Below are positions 10,097-21,402 of a stretch of 64,000 bases of DNA, in pieces. This DNA comes from Nemophila menziesii (lineage: Eukaryota > Streptophyta > Magnoliopsida > Boraginales > Hydrophyllaceae). The DNA lies in NCBI GenBank assembly GCA_029959085.1, contig JARWIR010000023.1, forward strand, positions 6,275,860-6,339,859, read 5' to 3'. The notes below the pieces were generated by a model. The model was given only the letters and a program-made list of their open reading frames with translations. It was not told the DNA's origin and did not search any database. The position numbers and the translations under genes are program-made. The first letter of the stretch is position 1, and each line of letters begins with the position of its first letter.

Positions 10097-12050
10097 GAAT
10101 CTAAGTCAACAATTAAAAATCTTTCAATCTATATGTTATTTTGCTTAATATAGGGACCCATATATAGTGCAATTAATCTGAAGTATAGGGTATTTTGCAA
10201 ACAATGCCAGTGTTTCCCTTGGTTCCCCTACCAAAAATCCATGCCTCCTCCCCTCAACTCATGAAAAATATATACAACTCAAATGCATTTCAATAAATAG
10301 AATAGAAAAGAGGTCAGCTAATTAGCTTACAGTGAGATGAAACCGGAGAGCAAGAATTGTTTGTTCTGTGAAATTAACACTCAAAAAAAGAAAAGAGTCC
10401 AAGTCCTCTATTAATGTGCGTGTGTGTATGTGTGTGTTTGGGGGGACTTTGAATGAATAAGAGACAATAGCTTTTTGCGATTTACTGGTGTAGATGTAAA
10501 GTTCGAAGTCTTTTAATGTGGATAAGCAGCAATTTAATGAAATTTAGGCGATATTTTGATAAATACTATATAATGACATTTTACAATAAGGTGGGGTTAT
10601 ATAGGTACAAAGTTCTTTTGTTATCATCTACAATGCAGCAACTAAACGTCAGGAACAAAACACAGGCAGAAATTGCAAACCCAACTAATTTTCATCATAT
10701 AATTCGCTATTGCAGCTGATATAACAAAGATAAGTGCAAAATCTCATAGGGACAATGGAGACGATGGTTTTACAGTAGAAGAAAACATTGGTATGGAAAA
10801 TAGAAATTGCGAGTGAAGGGTTTTATCGTCCATAATATTAACATGTCACTTTAGTAGAATCAAACATCAAAGGCCAAGTAATGTTTGTAGACATTAATTG
10901 ATCAATTTACTTAAGTATACTTATTTGGTAGTTTATTAAAGTCGAGGAACAAATCAATTTTTTGAGATAATTTATTTATAAATGGTTCTTTGATGATTCC
11001 AAGTGCATAATGATGGATGTACAACATGCTATAGAACAGGAGCAATGTTTCAGGTGTAGAATTTAATATAAGGAATTAAATAAAATCAATATGATATATC
11101 AAACATGTTCATGGAAGAAAATTGAAAAATGACAAAAGTGTTAACCTGATCAGAAGCAGGAGGAGGTGGGGTTAATATTTAATAGGGGGAGAAGGGGGTA
11201 GGGGGGAGGGATTATAACTTCGAAAGTTCAAAATTAATTTAGAATACATTACTAATTGTAAATAAGATGCGAAACATATACAAAGATTGATATAATTAAA
11301 GTGTTTGGGGGAACTAATTTATATATGTGAATCTGGACTTAAGCTAACTTTGATAAAAAAAAAGTCTATATACCAATCGATCACCTACCTTTATTAGTTT
11401 TTCAAATAAATATTATTATGATTTTTTTTAATTTTAGGTTATTAATTTTTCTAAAAGATTATTACACACACTATAAAGTTCCAAAGGCTAGGAAGGATTC
11501 ACCTTTATCCCAAACCATAACAATCTGTCTCTAATATACATACATGTATTCAATGATTTTTTAATATACAAAATATACAAATAAACTTTTTTTTTGATAT
11601 GAAATTTACTATAATTTATTGCAAAGTTATTGATTGATTTTTTCAAAGAAAAACTTATAAAGAAATATATTTCATTGTGTAAGTGTTTTTATGTTCTTAT
11701 CATTCAATAAAGGTAGTTATTTAAATTTCATATATTATAGTAAAACAAAAAATATAGTAACTTACCAAAGTAATTGCACGGATAGGGATATTGAAATGTC
11801 ATAACCAATGATCTAAATCTTGATATAATAATAATTCCATATTAGATACATACAACTGGAAAAAAAAAACAAAGAATTAAATACTTATATTTTATTTCAT
11901 ATATATTGAAAATGATTTAATCTGAATAATTAAAAATTTATATGTAGAGTTTATTACAATTTTAATAAATATATGTACAAAAGTAAAGAAAATTGATGAT
12001 AATACTCAAATATTTTTATATTTCTATTTTATTTACAAAAATAAATCAAT

Positions 12051-12083
<33 letters not shown>

Positions 12084-13843
12084 GGCCTCCTATGAAATTG
12101 AAACATAAAATATTATTTCGAAGATCTATAAACACAATGCAATGACTATTAGAATTTAACTTGTAAGAATCAATTGAGACAAAAATGGTATTGTACAATT
12201 TTGACATCTTTATAAATACATATATGAATTAGAGTCGGTAATTGTAATGAGGATTAAATATGAGAAGTAAATAAAATTGTACTCAAGTTCAATTTTAAAG
12301 TTTTATGTATATACATGAAAGACAACATTCAAATAACATATAATAATCATTTTCAAAATATTATTTTTTAGACATATTCAATTTGAAAAGGAATTCCAGA
12401 TTAGTTAACTAAACAAAATAAGTTTAAAGCATACACAATAGAAAATATTTATATTAATGATTATATTTCATATAAAATCAACAAGAAAAAGGTTACTTTA
12501 GAATATGTTACCTCCTTAACATAATTTTTGCTTTTGAAATACAGAGGTTCCACATTTCCCAAAAAAATTTAGATCTATATCAAATATTATAACCAAATTT
12601 ACATTTGTTTATAAAAGATATATAAAATAGGGTAATGACGCATCGTTGCAAATAGGTAGGTAATTATAATGTGAGAGAAAGGATAGAGGAACAAAGGGTC
12701 AGAAAATAGAGAATGGAGTTGTATAATGGTGGCTAGGGTTTTCTTATCGCAAGAGCCTTATTATAAGTATTATATATATAACTAAATAGTTTTTTTTAAT
12801 ATTACTTGAGCCTTTGTGAATTCAAGTCATCGTGTATTATATCATTGATGGACCTGATATATTATCTTTGGAATATGGTATACTAACTCTTAAATGTGGA
12901 TTGAATGGTTTTCTCTTGGGTTGCGATTATTGATTCAATGGGCTTTTTTAGTGTTAATTTTACAATAATATAAAGAATGCTTAAGCACATTGGTTTTATA
13001 TATATTGACATACTAAGGTTCTTTTGGTTTTTTCTTTTCCCGAATTCCATTCTAATACCTTCTAGAACATTATTTTATTGATAACTAATAAAAAAATTAT
13101 AGCAACATTGCAATAATTTTTTGGTTTTATATTTTCATTTATATGACTCATGTACGTTTCTCGAGGGCGAATAGTTCATACCTCCCTAGAAAATATTCCG
13201 CACTACTGGAAACCTTATGAACAAAAGAAAATATGAAACCGCCCTAATATAAGATATAGTGTCTCAATTTCCTCAAAAACAATAATGACGTTAAAAAACT
13301 AACAAAAATATGTGTTTTTCCGGTTATACCCCAACCCGTTATTAATTCACGTTATTACATCTTACCTTTACATGTTTTACTTCTCTCCCAAAATAAAAAC
13401 CCGTTTGGAGTAAAAAAAAATTAATTTTTTTAAGCTTATTCTCCCAAATGTTTTTATTACATGGTGTTTTTATGTCCCTGAAATGGTAACTAGGAGATCT
13501 TTAATAGACTAGGAACGAGAGTTTTTAATTCTCGTGTAATAAAGTACGAGAGACGGCTTCCTGGGGTATGAAGCAAATTTTTGTGTATTGCGAGTATACA
13601 TAGTCCTCGTGTAGCAAAATCACTAGAGAAGACTTCATGAATTTGAAGTGGTTGTAACAAGTTTGTGATCTCATCGTGGCTTCAAGAGACATGGATTATC
13701 ATTAGTGGACTAAGTTTTAGGGAACCGAACCACGATAAATTATGTGTATTTTTTTTCTACACTTCTACTTTTCACGTATTTTGTGTTTGTTGAATTGCCT
13801 TAATCTTTTATTTTTTACAAAACCCTTTTGTCGTACCCAAAGT
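10097..13843. other. AT-rich intergenic stretch (copy A)
   Basis: No gene recognised. Contains a (tg)n run at 10417-10440, an (at)n run at 12052-12080 and a G-rich patch at 11160-11210. The segment 11035-11722 is missing from copy B. Short open frames (for example 10516-10719) are not conserved. Confidence 0.6.
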
Positions 13844-13907
13844 TGTGGTAAGTAAATCAGCACCTAAGAAATCTACTACCTACAAGTGTACGAATCATTG
13901 ATAAATA

Positions 13908-14165
13908 CTCGCTCCGTTCCAAAAAGGTTGTCATATTTACTTTTGCACACAAACTAAGAAATGTCATTTATTATCCATATGATTACCAAAATGCCCTCCA
14001 TAAAGTGTCTCGACTTTTTAAATGTTTATTGGGAATATATATTATAATATTTAATTAGGGGTAAAAGTGTTATAAAGAAAAAAAACGTCTTGATTTTCTA
14101 AAGTGACAACCTCTTTGGAACAACTATTTTTAGTATAAGTGACAACCTTTTAGGAACGGATGGAG
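13908..14165. mobile_element. Stowaway-like MITE (copy A)
   Basis: 258 bp with terminal inverted repeats (ctcgctccgttccaaaaagg and the complement of ccttttaggaacggatggag), flanked by TA on both sides. The CTCCCTCCGTTCC terminus and TA duplication are typical of Stowaway (Tc1/mariner) MITEs. No coding capacity. It sits inside the gypsy-C LTR and is also present in copy B. Confidence 0.85.
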
Positions 14166-14795
14166 TAATAATAAGGTAAGTATGGGGGTTACCGTTCTCC
14201 ACAGGGACTATGATGTCATTGTTCTTGTGTTTTCAGAAGTGTAGAGGGTTTAAGTTGCAACTAGAAAAATATAAAAAGATATTTGTTTTGTTTTTCAAGT
14301 AAAGGACTAAAGTGAAATAATATTAAACTACGATTAACAATAAATTAACTAAATGCCTTGATTGAAAACGTTACGAAGAATATAGATGAGAATGTAGCTT
14401 GAGAGTTGCTAGTAATCCTCACTTTTTCTGAATGTACATATATATATTGATATAAGTACGAATTGGGATTTTAACATTATAGTCATAATTCTACAATCTC
14501 TCTACATCCTTCTCAGGTAGATAGGGGGTGTCGTACAATGCTAGGGACCTCTCCTGAGTAACCCTACAATGCTTGAAATAGATACTAACCCAAATGACTA
14601 TCTGGTTAGTTAAGACATCCCAGTTTACTAAAGCAAATTGAATATTTATGTACTATTTTCCATAATCCGAACCCCCTCCTAAGCAAAAGTCACGAGTACT
14701 ATAACCAACCTACTACTTTATCAAGGTAAAGGCTGAACATCAAATGAAAATATATGACCAATGAAAAATATTCATTCCATTTCAATATAGATATT

Positions 14796-16369
14796 TGGTG
14801 GGGCCTAAGGTGTGATAAAAAGATGTATAAAATAAGTGCAAATACACACCCTAAACTAACACGGTACTGCAAGTATTACAGGACGTATGCAAGTTTTAAT
14901 GATAAGAAGATTCGTTCCTCAGGGACTGACGAAAGTTAGAGAGAACTTATGCAAATTATCAAGTGCAGATATTAAAGATAGATAATAATACGCAAGTAGA
15001 AAGAAGAGAAAGATAGATATTTATTTGGTTTTTAATAAGAAAACTAAACTACTAAATTAAAGATAGAAAATAAATAACAGGAAAGGAAAGAAGATAGTAT
15101 GAAAGATATAGCTTAGGTTTTACTAGTATGCACTAATCCTTCTAATTCTATCTATGAATCTAGTTAATAAGGGAGAATATTAGCTCTTGGTATACTTAGT
15201 CAGGATTCTAAATTCCCTAAGCTTAGACCTTGAGAGCGACTAAGGGGGCTACGTCACAACCAAGAAGTGATTTCAAATAGGGTTATCAAACGCCACTAAG
15301 GCCCTAAGCAAATACTGCAATCTTGGTGATACGGTGATTAAAACAAACCCTAATGACTATCTAGTTAGAATATGTTTTGTCAGAACTGCTATCGACACTA
15401 GACGTTATGTGGTGGTTCAATAGTTAAACACCCAGTTACGGTGACCATCTAACTACTATTAAGGTAATCCTATACTCGTGCACTAGCAAGGAAAACAATC
15501 ATTAATTCAAAACACATAATCAAATATAAAGGTAAGTAGCTAATATCAGATTAAAACATATAATTCCCAAAGAACTTAGATAGAAGAATTAGAATTCATA
15601 GTTTATACATTATGCAAAACCTAAGCTAAGAGAATTAGTTCATACAAAGAAAAGAAGAGAACAGAATTACAAAATAAGAGGTTGAAGGAGACATGATTGA
15701 TGCACAGTTCCCTCCAGAATTCTTCTCTTGTGTTGCAGCTTCCTCTTGGCCTTAGGGTCTGGCCAAGGATGATTTTAGAGTGTTAAGAGGCTGTATTTAT
15801 AGGGTTTAGGAAGACCTAATTCGTTTTCTTGAAGGAGAAGGAAAGTAATGGACTCCTAGTCCAACTCAAACTCGTATGGAAATAAAGATAAACACTGCTG
15901 GACCGTTTTGAGCATATCTTCTTCGTTATTGGTCGGTTTGAGCTCCATAAGATACCAAAAGAATCGCAACAGAATTATCTTGACCCTAAAGAAGGAAATT
16001 ACCAAAATCGGCCTATTTCTTAGGTAAAAACGCATATCTTTACACGTGTATGCAGAATCCCAAATTTAGGCAGCTTTTCCTTTTCCATCTTTTTAGCTTT
16101 TGTTTCCTTATCTCCAATTACCATGCAAATCTCTTTCCATATCTTGTAGTCTTTGACTTGGACTCTAATTAATCTCCAAAATTATCTTTAAAGCTTCACA
16201 CTAAATAAACAATTAAACCCAATATGCTCTAAAAATATTATGTTTACTAAATCAAGACCCAAAATAGGAAAGTGCACTAAACTAAGCTAAAATCAACCTA
16301 TAAACTAATAAATAAGCCTAAAATGATGTCTCTGAAGAATATTATATTATCACAAATGAGGAGACATCA
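14796..16369 (-). repeat. gypsy-B 3' LTR
   Basis: 1574 bp, on the plus strand tggtggggcc..gagacatca. Near-identical to 25780-27354. On the minus strand it starts TGATGTCTCC just downstream of the polypurine tract. Confidence 0.93.
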
Positions 16370-16382
16370 AGACCCCCAACTC
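16370..16382 (-). other. gypsy-B polypurine tract
   Basis: Plus-strand agacccccaactc reads gagttgggggtct on the element strand, directly before the 3' LTR. The same tract precedes the gypsy-A 3' LTR. Confidence 0.75.
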
Positions 16383-16565
16383 AAAGTTGTATCGTCCCGA
16401 TACAATAAAAGTAAAGAACAGTAGGGTAGTCAATAAGAAGAAGTAGGAGGAGAATAAGAACAGAACATAATGAATGATCCTAGAGCAAAATATCTAAAAA
16501 GTCTCATGTAGTAATGCTCAAGAAATAATGCACAAAGATGCTTAATATACATGTATTCAACAATC

Positions 16566-16769
16566 TGATAATGTATATAAAGATAAGAGTTAGTGACTCA
16601 CATATAAGACAAAACTTAGTGACTCACATATACAAACAAATTCTGATAGCATCTTTATTCTCTCCTTTAGTGTAGTGATAGTACTATATATATGACAGTC
16701 TTGTAATGCAATTCATTGAGTGAAAATACAATATACAAATTTATTACTTTTCTTATTTCTCTATCAATA
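16566..16769 (+). repeat. copia 5' LTR
   Basis: Starts TGATAATG and, judged by the target duplication at the other end, finishes ..tatcaata, so the termini are TG..TA instead of TG..CA. It contains a TATA-like ctatatatatg at about 16683. No difference from the 3' LTR was seen. Confidence 0.9.
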
Positions 16770-16781
16770 TGGTATCATAAA
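16770..16781 (+). other. copia primer binding site
   Basis: tggtatcataaa matches the start of the initiator-Met tRNA site TGGTATCAGAGC used by most plant copia elements, with a small disruption after TGGTATCA. It abuts the 5' LTR. Confidence 0.7.
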
Positions 16782-16940
16782 GCTAAGGAGATTTTTTTTT
16801 TCAGCAAAGCTTCGTTTTTATTTCTTCACCATTAATGGTGTTTTGAAGCTTTCTTCTCCGCCTATTCGATCCTTATTTGCTTTCACTTCCGCTACATATA
16901 TCAATATATATATATATATTTCAATTTCTATATTGCTTTA

Positions 16941-17930
16941 ATGGCTACATCATCCACATCTGCTCCGTTGATAACCTCTAGTGCCTCTATACCTCCTGGC
17001 TTGCTGCTCCTTCGTCAAAACTGGAGCAGTCTAGTTCAGATCAAGCTAGATTCTTCCAACTATGTATTGTGGAGAGCTCAGCTTGAGGCTGTATTAGAGG
17101 CTCACGGGTACTTAAATCATGTTACAAGTGTAGATCGACCACCTACATCAACTGATACAACCTTTTCAACATGGTTTCTCGAAGATCAACAATTGAAGGT
17201 CTCTTTGCTTTCATCGATGGTTCCCTCTGTTTTAACACAAGTTGTTAAACTATCTAGTGCTACTGAGGTTTGGGAGAAACTTGAAGAAATCTTCATTTCC
17301 CAGTGCCGCACACACATTCATCAATTAAAGATGAAACTGTGTAATGTTAAGAAAGGCGATAGGAAAATGTCCGATTATTTAGCTGAAATACAAGATCTAT
17401 GTGATGGATTAGAAACTGCGTCGTCAGCTCTACCATTAGAAGATATAATCATGTATACATTGAAAGGTTTGCCTCAAGAGTACAATCAGTTCAAATCGAG
17501 TATTCGAATCACTAATGCTCACACCTCAACGCTTAGTTTTCATTCTTTGGGGAGTCTATTGGTTTCTGAGGAGCTTCATATGTCAATGGCTGATAATTCT
17601 GATCAATCTGGAGTTACACACACCGCTTTGTTTACTCCATCTCAACCAGCTACTATGGCATCTCGAGGTCGTGGATTTTCACCTCGTGGTGGACGTGGTC
17701 GAGGTCGAAATCGTGGTGCTTACTCCAATACCTCCAACTCAAATCAGCCTTCAAATAATACAGGTTTTACATCTAATTCTTCTCAATCTCATGTTCCAAC
17801 CTGTCAAATTTGCACTCGTTTTGGACATTCAGCAATTGATTGCTATTCTCGAGCTGATTTTGTTACTTATCCATCACCTAAGGCTCAACAACGAATGATT
17901 TATGCTGCTACTAATGGTCCTCACTCGGGC

Positions 17931-17968
<38 letters not shown>

Positions 17969-20900
17969 CAATGCTCAGTTGAATTCTACTTATAACTCTT
18001 CTTCAGCTGGTTATACTGCTTCATCTTCTTCTTATAATCCTGAGCTGTGGTATCTAGACTCAGGGGCTAACAGCCATGTCACACCAGATTCCTCAGTGCT
18101 TCAACAATCTTCATCTTATCATGGTGGTAACTCAGTAGTTGTGGGTAATGGTCATTCATTAGATATTGCCAATATTGGGAACAGTAAGCTTCTACTCAAT
18201 TCTCACTCCTTTAATTTATCATCTATTCTTCATGTGCCTCAAATAGCATCCAATTTATTGTCCATCAGTAAATTTACCTCGGATAATAACTGTTATGTGA
18301 TCTTCTCCTCTAACTCTGTGTCTATACATGACTCTATCTCACATAAATTGTTGTTTCAGGGCCCTTGTGAAAGTGGTTTATATCCATTAAAGTTTGCTGG
18401 TCATAGTCCTTCTTCCCATCCACAGTCTTCATAGCCTTGCTGTATTTCGTCAACTGTGTCTAATCAAGCTCAATTGTGGCATTACAGGCTTGGTCACCCC
18501 TCATCTAATATCTCATCTAGTTTGTCCTCTTTATTACATACTAAGTTAAACTTTCATGGTGTACTATGTAATCCATGTGCAACTTCAAAATCCCATAAAC
18601 TTAATTTCCCTTTATCCATTAATAAATGTGCTGTTCCTTTTGCTTTGATTCATACTGATGTTTGGGGCCCCTCACCCATTTCATCTTGTTCATCTTTCAA
18701 ATATTATATTGTTTTTATAGATGACTTCAGTAGATTTACTTGGGTGTATCCATTAGCATTAAAATCTGATGTCTGTAACACATTCAAAACCTTTTACAAT
18801 ATGATTCTTACTCAGTTTCATACAAAAATTCAAATGATAAGATCTGATAATGGGGGAGAATTTATTGGATCAACTTTTAAACATTTTCTTCAATCACAAG
18901 GCATAATACATCAAACCTCATGTCCCCATACCCTAGAACAAAATGGGATATCTGAAAGAAAACATCGCCATCTCATTGAGACTACAAGATCCTTACTTGT
19001 TCATAGTTTTCTCCCCTACAAGTTCTGGCTAGAAGCTCTTTCCTTAAGTGTCTATTTGATCAACATATTACCTAGTTCAGTCTTAGGTTTTACATCTCCT
19101 TTTCAACTATTATATAATAAAGCTCCTACTTATTCTCACTTAAAAGTGTTTGGGTGTTTATGTTATCCATGGCTTAAGCCATATAGTCCTCACAAACTTG
19201 CTCCAAAATCTGAACCTTGTGTTTTTCTGGGATATTGTAATCATTCGAAAGGTTACAAATGTTACTCCTTATCCTCTAAAAAGGTGTTTATTTCTAGGCA
19301 TGTGGTGTTTAATGAAAATGTTTTTCCTTTCCAGAAACTACAACCATCTAATTTACCTACCACTGACAATATATACACACCATTTATTGATCTCTTTAAT
19401 TCTTCAATTAATCCCTATGCAATTTCTAAACCATTTGAGTCCTCCATAGTACCATTGTCTGAGTCAATTTCAACCTCAAATACTCCACCACAAAATACTC
19501 AATCTCCTCCTGAACCTTCCTCTTCAGCTTCATCCTCTATACCTCAAAATTTGCCTCCTCCACAACCTAGACATCCAATGGTAACAAGAAGGCAAACCGG
19601 GTCCTTAAAACCGTCTTACTAGTGTCAGTCCTTAACTGAATTTCCTTCTCTTATTGAACCAAACTCTTATAAAGAAGCAGCTCAATACCAATGTTGGCAA
19701 TTGGCTATGAATGATGAGTTTACAGCCTTACAAAAACAACAAACATGGGATCTTGTTCCACCACCTCATGGTAGGACCCCCATCACTTGTAAATGGATAT
19801 TCAAAATAAAGAAGAGAGCTGATGGTTCAGTGGCACGTTATAAAGCGCGTCTAGTTGCGCGTGGTTTCTTGCAAGAATATGGTTTAGATTACACAGAGAC
19901 TTTTAGTCCTGTTGTAAAACATCAAACCATTCGTGTTATTATTTCACTTGCTATTTCTAATAAATGGATTATTCATCAGCTCGATGTTTCTAATGCCTTC
20001 TTACATGGCAGGCTCGAGGAAGAAGTTTATATGGTGCAACCACAAGGTTTCATTGATTCTAAATATCCTAACTATGTTTGCAAACTGAACAGGTCTTTAT
20101 ATGGACTCAAACAAGCACCTCGAGCTTGGAATAAGCTTTTAACATCATTTCTTGAGTCACTTGGCTTTATTATTTGTCTAGCTGATAACTCTATGTTTAC
20201 AAGAGGTAAAGCGGATTGTCTTACTATAGTTCTGGTCTATGTCAATGATATATTAATCACCGGATCAGCTACAATTGAAATATCTGCTTTAATTTTATCT
20301 TTAAAATCTCATTTTGACATGAAAGAACTTGGACCTTTATCACATTTCCTTGGACTTCAAATAACATCGACTTCAGACTCTATTATTGTATCTCAAGAGC
20401 ATTATGTATCAACTATTCTTGCTCGTGCTGGTATGAGTGAATGCAAATCTGCAACAACTCCTACCTTAAATAAATATTCGCTGAAGTCTGATTTCTCTTT
20501 ACAACCGTTTGAAGATCCGTTTTTATTTCGAAGTTTAACCGGTGCGCTTCAATATCTGACAATCACTAGACCAGACATTGCCTTTGCAGTAAATCAGATA
20601 TGCCAAACAATGCATAAACCCACTAATGGTGATTTTGATGCTCTTAAGAAACTGCTTCGTTATCTTAAAGGTACAAAACACTATGGTTTACGTTTTACTC
20701 CCTCATTACCTGATCTTAGTGCTTACTCTGACTCCGATTGGGCAAGCAATGTTATTGATCGGCGTTCAACTACTGGTTACTGCATATTTCTTGGCTCAAA
20801 TTTAATTTCATGGGGCTCCAAGAAACAAAGTACGGTGTCTAGATCGTCTACCGAAGCAGAATACCGAGCTATGGCATATGTATCTGCTGAACTAAAATGG

Positions 20901-21221
20901 ATAACCTATTTATTACGAAGTCTACACTGTTCAATATCCTCTCCCAAAATATTTTGTGACAATAAATCTGCGATTGCTCTTGCCACAAACCCAGTCTTTC
21001 ATACTAGAACAAGACACATAGATGTCGACTTCCATTTTGTACGAGAACAAGTAAAAGCAAAGCTGCTGTCCCTTTATCATGTTTCTACTCATGATCAACT
21101 AGCAGATATCTTAACTAAAGGTCTATCTGCTACTCAATTTAATGCCTTATTGTCCAAGCTTCCTCTTCTTCGAATACTCAGCTTGAGGGGGGATGATAAT
21201 GTATATAAAGATAAGAGTTAG
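16941..21221 (+). pseudogene. copia gag-pol polyprotein with two amber stops and YVND RT
   Basis: One continuous frame of about 1426 codons, interrupted only by TAG at 18432-18434 and 19620-19622. Order: gag (LDSSNYVLWRAQLEAVL; LKGLPQEYNQF), RGG-rich stretch, CCHC knuckle CQICTRFGHSAIDC (C288, C291, H296, C301), poly-Asn, protease WYLDSGANSH (Asp373), GAG-pre-integrase LWHYRLGHPS, integrase with DDE residues Asp (18657), Asp (18846) and Glu (18954), RT (YKARLVARGFLQEYG, QLDVSNAFLHG) and RNase H (YSDSDWA, STEAEYRAMA, CDNKSAI). The RT catalytic YVDD reads YVND (20238-20249; AAT at 20244-20246), which should cripple polymerisation. Everything else looks intact, so this copy was probably mobilised in trans. 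Confidence 0.93.
17932..17967 (+). repeat. (AAT)n microsatellite coding poly-Asn in copia gag
   Basis: About 12 trinucleotide units encoding an Asn run between the zinc knuckle and the protease; in frame, so length changes need not break the protein. Confidence 0.9.
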
Positions 21222-21397
21222 TGACTCACATATAAGACAAAACTTAGTGACTCACATATACAAACAAATTCTGATAGCATCTTTATTCTCTCCTTTAGTG
21301 TAGTGATAGTACTATATATATGACAGTCTTGTAATGCAATTCATTGAGTGAAAATACAATATACAAATTTATTACTTTTCTTATTTCTCTATCAATA
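21194..21397 (+). repeat. copia 3' LTR
   Basis: 204 bp, identical by eye to 16566-16769, preceded by the polypurine tract and followed by the target duplication caatc. Confidence 0.9.
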
Positions 21398-21402
21398 CAA
21401 TC

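Larger units (their letters stand above)
16566..21397 (+). mobile_element. Ty1/copia element, full length, inserted in gypsy-B
   Basis: 4832 bp with identical 204-bp LTRs, a perfect 5-bp target duplication caatc (16561-16565 and 21398-21402), a PBS directly after the left LTR, one long gag-pol frame and a polypurine tract (gaggggggatga) before the right LTR. Identical LTRs mean very recent insertion, yet the frame carries two amber stops and an altered RT active site. Short LTRs and domain content suggest the Ale/Retrofit group. Copy B lacks it together with gypsy-B. Confidence 0.96.

Noticed and set aside
13195..13720. Possible further CACTA element beginning cactactggaaacc at about 13202
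   Set aside because: No matching inverted end, no target duplication and only weak repeats of an acgagag motif nearby.
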